NCBI GenBank assembly: GCA_903884945.1
Contig: CAISGR010000124.1
Span: forward strand, 1 to 52,896
Direction: 5' to 3'
DNA length: 52,896 bases
Origin: an uncultured bacterium
Lineage (GTDB): Bacteria; Pseudomonadota; Alphaproteobacteria; Sphingomonadales; Sphingomonadaceae
Shown: positions 50,819 to 52,896 of the stretch, one piece after another
How positions within the stretch are numbered: position 1 is the first letter of the stretch
Layout: each line of letters opens with the position of its first letter
The notes under the pieces: model-generated
Told to the model about the DNA's origin: nothing
Database searches by the model: none
Seen by the model: the letters and a program-made list of their open reading frames with translations, nothing else
Translations under genes and position numbers: made by a program

Positions 50819-51140
50819 CGATTGCGGTCCGCCCCGGCGTCGTGGCAGACTACAGGCATGACGAATGAGATCGGCCCGGCGCCATACCCCCCGATGCTGT
50901 CCGACGGTCGCCATGGCAGCCCCCCGGCGGCGGCGTCCGGCGCGCGATTCGCGGCGTGGATCCTTTCGGGGATTCAATTTACCGGGCCAGCTTGAACGCC
51001 GCGGAAGGGTCACGCCGCGTGGGGTCGGCTGACCGCTGCCATATCGATTTCAAGGTGTCGCTGGCATTCCGCAACCCGTTCAGACTAGGGCGAGCCGCGG
51101 CGTGTATCATGGCCGTAACGTCGAAGGATCTTAGAACGAC
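50819..51140. other. 322-base spacer before the L,D-transpeptidase gene
   Basis: A 45-codon frame (50858-50995, MTNEIGPAPYPPMLSDGRHG...) begins with ATG but has no ribosome site and a biased composition. The remaining 145 bases up to the start at 51141 show no clear hairpin, operator or promoter that I can defend. Confidence 0.5.
50858..50995 (+). CDS. Possible 45-residue small protein
   Basis: An ATG-initiated frame with hydrophobic C-terminal half (ARFAAWILSGIQFTGPA), terminating in TGA. Only AGG precedes the ATG. It could be a small membrane-associated peptide or chance; evidence is only the open frame and position. Confidence 0.2.
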   Translation: MTNEIGPAPYPPMLSDGRHGSPPAAASGARFAAWILSGIQFTGPA

Positions 51141-52655
51141 ATGATGTGCGTAATCGGTAAGGATCGCGGGAAGCGCGGCAGGGCAGCCCGGTGGGCGACT
51201 GCCCTGGCGCTGACCGCTACAGGCTTTTCGGCGTTGCCCGCCGCGCAGCTTCAGGGCACGCAGAAGATCGTGCCGCCACCGGTCAGCCCGACGATCGTCG
51301 CGCCGCAGGCGCCGGCCCGGCCCGCGCCCTTGCCGGTGCTGAGCCCAGCCCAGGCGGACCAGCTTCGCTCGCTCCTCGCGGCCGATGCGATGGTGCAGGG
51401 CCTGCGGTCCGCACCGCCGACCCCGGCCGCACCGCTCGTCGGCGATGCACTGGTTCGCGCCGCGCTCGACCATGCCCGGGCCGTCCATGCCGGCCGCCTC
51501 GACGGCAGCGATTTCGACAAGGACTGGGGCCTCAGGCCGCCGCCTTATGATCCGCTGCCGGGCTTTGCCGATGCGGTGCGGCGCGATCGGCTCGCTGCCT
51601 GGATCGCGTCGCTTCCGCCACCCTATGCCGGCTATGACGGGCTGCGAAAGGGCCTCGAGACCTATCGCGCGATCGCCGCGCTGGGCGGCTGGCCCACGCT
51701 GGCGAGCGGTCCGGACCTGACGCTCGGCGCCACCGGGCCGCGTGTACTCGCGCTACGCCAGCGGCTCGCAATCGAGGACAAGGCCGTCGTCGCTACCGGC
51801 GACACCTTCGACGCCGAACTCCTGGCCGGCGTGCAGCGCGCGCAGCGCCGCTACGGCCTCAATCCGGCCGGCGTGGTCTCCGGCAAGACGCTCGCCGCCC
51901 TCAACGTGCCCGCCACGGACCGCGTGCGCCAGATCATGGCGAACCTGGAGCGCTGGCGCTGGCTGCCCCAGGAACTTCCGCGCGACCGCATCCAGGTCAA
52001 TATCGCGGCCGCCATCGTGACGGTGTTCGACGGCGACACGCCGGTGCTCTCGATGCGCGGCGTGACCGGCCGGCCCGGCCATGAGACGCCGATGCTGTCC
52101 TCGACGATCAACAGCATCGTGCTCAACCCGCCCTGGAATGTGCCGACCTCGATCGCGACGAACGAACTGTGGCCGAAAGAGCGCAAGAGCCCCGGCTATC
52201 TGAAGCGCAACGGCTTCAAGGTGATCGACGGCACCCGCCTCCAGCAGGCGGCCGGAACGCAGAGCGCGCTTGGCCGGTACAAGTTCGATTTCGACAATGC
52301 CTATGCGGTCTATCTTCATGACACGCCCTCGCGCGCCAAATTCGCCAGCTTCGACCGGCTTGCCAGCCATGGCTGCGTCCGACTGGAAAAGCCGGCCGAC
52401 CTCGCCAAACTGCTGTTGAAGGGCGATCCGACCTGGACGCCGGAGGCGATCGCGGCGGGCGTGGCCAAGGGCGACACGCAGCGGGTCAGCCTGACCAGGC
52501 CGGTGGCGGTCTATCTGCTCTACTGGACCGCCTTTGCCAGCTCGAGCGGGCAGATGAACTTCCGTGACGATCCCTATGGCTGGGATCGCGCCCTGGCCAC
52601 GAAGATCGAGGCGCGCTCGGCCAATCAGATGCTCAAGCTTGAGGAGTTGCTATGA
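51141..52655 (+). CDS. L,D-transpeptidase, YcbB/LdtD type
   Basis: 504 residues with an N-terminal secretion signal (about 15-36), a scaffold domain, a peptidoglycan-binding helical domain near 195-255 (LTLGATGPRVLALRQRLAI, FDAELLAGVQRAQRRYGLNPAGVVSGKTLAALN) and a YkuD catalytic domain with SHGCVRLEKP at 409-418, where Cys412 is the nucleophile. It makes 3-3 cross-links or attaches proteins to peptidoglycan in the periplasm. MNSI-type motif INSIVLNPPWNVPTSIATNE precedes the active site, typical of YcbB. The stop overlaps the start of the following lipoprotein gene (ATGA). Confidence 0.93.
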   Translation: MMCVIGKDRGKRGRAARWATALALTATGFSALPAAQLQGTQKIVPPPVSPTIVAPQAPARPAPLPVLSPAQADQLRSLLAADAMVQGLRSAPPTPAAPLVGDALVRAALDHARAVHAGRLDGSDFDKDWGLRPPPYDPLPGFADAVRRDRLAAWIASLPPPYAGYDGLRKGLETYRAIAALGGWPTLASGPDLTLGATGPRVLALRQRLAIEDKAVVATGDTFDAELLAGVQRAQRRYGLNPAGVVSGKTLAALNVPATDRVRQIMANLERWRWLPQELPRDRIQVNIAAAIVTVFDGDTPVLSMRGVTGRPGHETPMLSSTINSIVLNPPWNVPTSIATNELWPKERKSPGYLKRNGFKVIDGTRLQQAAGTQSALGRYKFDFDNAYAVYLHDTPSRAKFASFDRLASHGCVRLEKPADLAKLLLKGDPTWTPEAIAAGVAKGDTQRVSLTRPVAVYLLYWTAFASSSGQMNFRDDPYGWDRALATKIEARSANQMLKLEELL

Positions 52656-52896
52656 CGAAGACGACGTTGGGATCGAAGCGGGTGCCCGTCCGGACCATCG
52701 CGATCGCAGGCGGCGCATTGGCGCTTCTCGCCCTGGCGGGTTGCAACAATTCGAGCCCCGACCGCTATGAAGGCATGGCGAATGTCAGCGATGACAGCGG
52801 CACCAACGAGGCCGTGACGCTCAACGCGGCGCCACCGGTCGAGACCGCCCCCGCCGTCTCGGCCAACGCGGCCGTCGTCGAACCGCGCGAGGCACC
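52652..52896 (+). CDS. Lipoprotein, 5' part only
   Basis: The gene runs off the right edge after 81 codons. MTKTTLGSKRVPVRTIAIAGGALALLALAGC carries a lipobox with Cys31, followed by a hydrophilic Asn/Ala/Val/Glu-rich linker. It overlaps the L,D-transpeptidase stop by 4 bases, so it belongs to the same operon and may be a partner in cell-wall maintenance. The globular part is not in the window. Confidence 0.8.
   Translation, partial: MTKTTLGSKRVPVRTIAIAGGALALLALAGCNNSSPDRYEGMANVSDDSGTNEAVTLNAAPPVETAPAVSANAAVVEPREA

Overview
The window is GC-rich chromosomal DNA from an alphaproteobacterium, most likely a Sphingomonas-type member of the Sphingomonadaceae. Evidence for this: the 3' end of ctrA at the left edge; a methionine synthase split into two genes; a PhoK-like alkaline phosphatase; a ScfR/RamB-type regulator next to isocitrate lyase; DUF4893 and SWFGD/DUF2171 proteins; a TonB-dependent receptor; and GGAAC-N16/17-CGTT (EcfG-type) promoters. 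There is no prophage, insertion sequence, rRNA operon or CRISPR array. It reads as a core-like chromosomal segment with one tRNA.

Layout. 1-3.8 kb: ctrA end, terminator, then a leftward overlapping operon (3-hydroxyisobutyrate dehydrogenase family, secreted amidohydrolase, CPBP membrane protease). 3.9-6.1 kb: threonine ammonia-lyase and the N-degron aminoacyltransferase Bpt. 6.1-9.4 kb: leftward ATP-grasp / alpha-E / transglutaminase-like module whose transglutaminase has lost its catalytic cysteine. 9.5-15.3 kb: DsbD-type reductase, PhoK-like phosphatase, PhyH dioxygenase, secreted beta-helix protein. 15.3-15.8 kb: a 540-base gene-free stretch with repeated AACAGGGC boxes and palindromes in an AT-rich patch. 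15.8-21.5 kb: leftward methionine-cycle operon (ArsR-methyltransferase fusion, metF, metH part 1, metH part 2) with a perfect 20-bp operator over its promoter and a REP-like inverted repeat between the metH halves.

21.6-25.9 kb: two small lipoproteins, aldo/keto reductase, SMP-30-like protein, a divergent GFA enzyme / WYL regulator pair sharing a 33-bp operator, and a PepSY-like membrane protein. 25.9-29.0 kb: aceA with its likely regulator. 29.1-30.4 kb: a probable structured RNA or leader, then a cation-efflux transporter. 30.4-36.5 kb: DUF4893 lipoprotein, hydroxybutyrate dehydrogenase with patatin, zinc metallopeptidase, quinone-type oxidoreductase, SWFGD/DUF2171 protein. 36.7 kb: tRNA-Ala(CGC). 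36.9-42.8 kb: M28 carboxypeptidase, Nudix, extensin-like protein, two uncharacterised proteins, and a second transglutaminase-like protein with an intact triad. 42.9-46.6 kb: BI-1 family protein with a switch-like leader, ThpR, MFS transporter, SodC. 46.7-52.9 kb: TonB receptor, small uncharacterised protein, a chemoreceptor-like protein with reversed domain order, an L,D-transpeptidase and a partial lipoprotein.

The strongest regulatory units are the methionine operon (feedback control by an ArsR-type regulator is inferred), the GFA/WYL pair, aceA with its regulator, and a set of candidate general-stress promoters. The most unusual observations are the Cys-less transglutaminase in the ATP-grasp module, the reversed chemoreceptor, the AACAGGGC cluster, and the mutually exclusive stems in the BI-1 leader. 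All calls are from reading the sequence; no database search was run.
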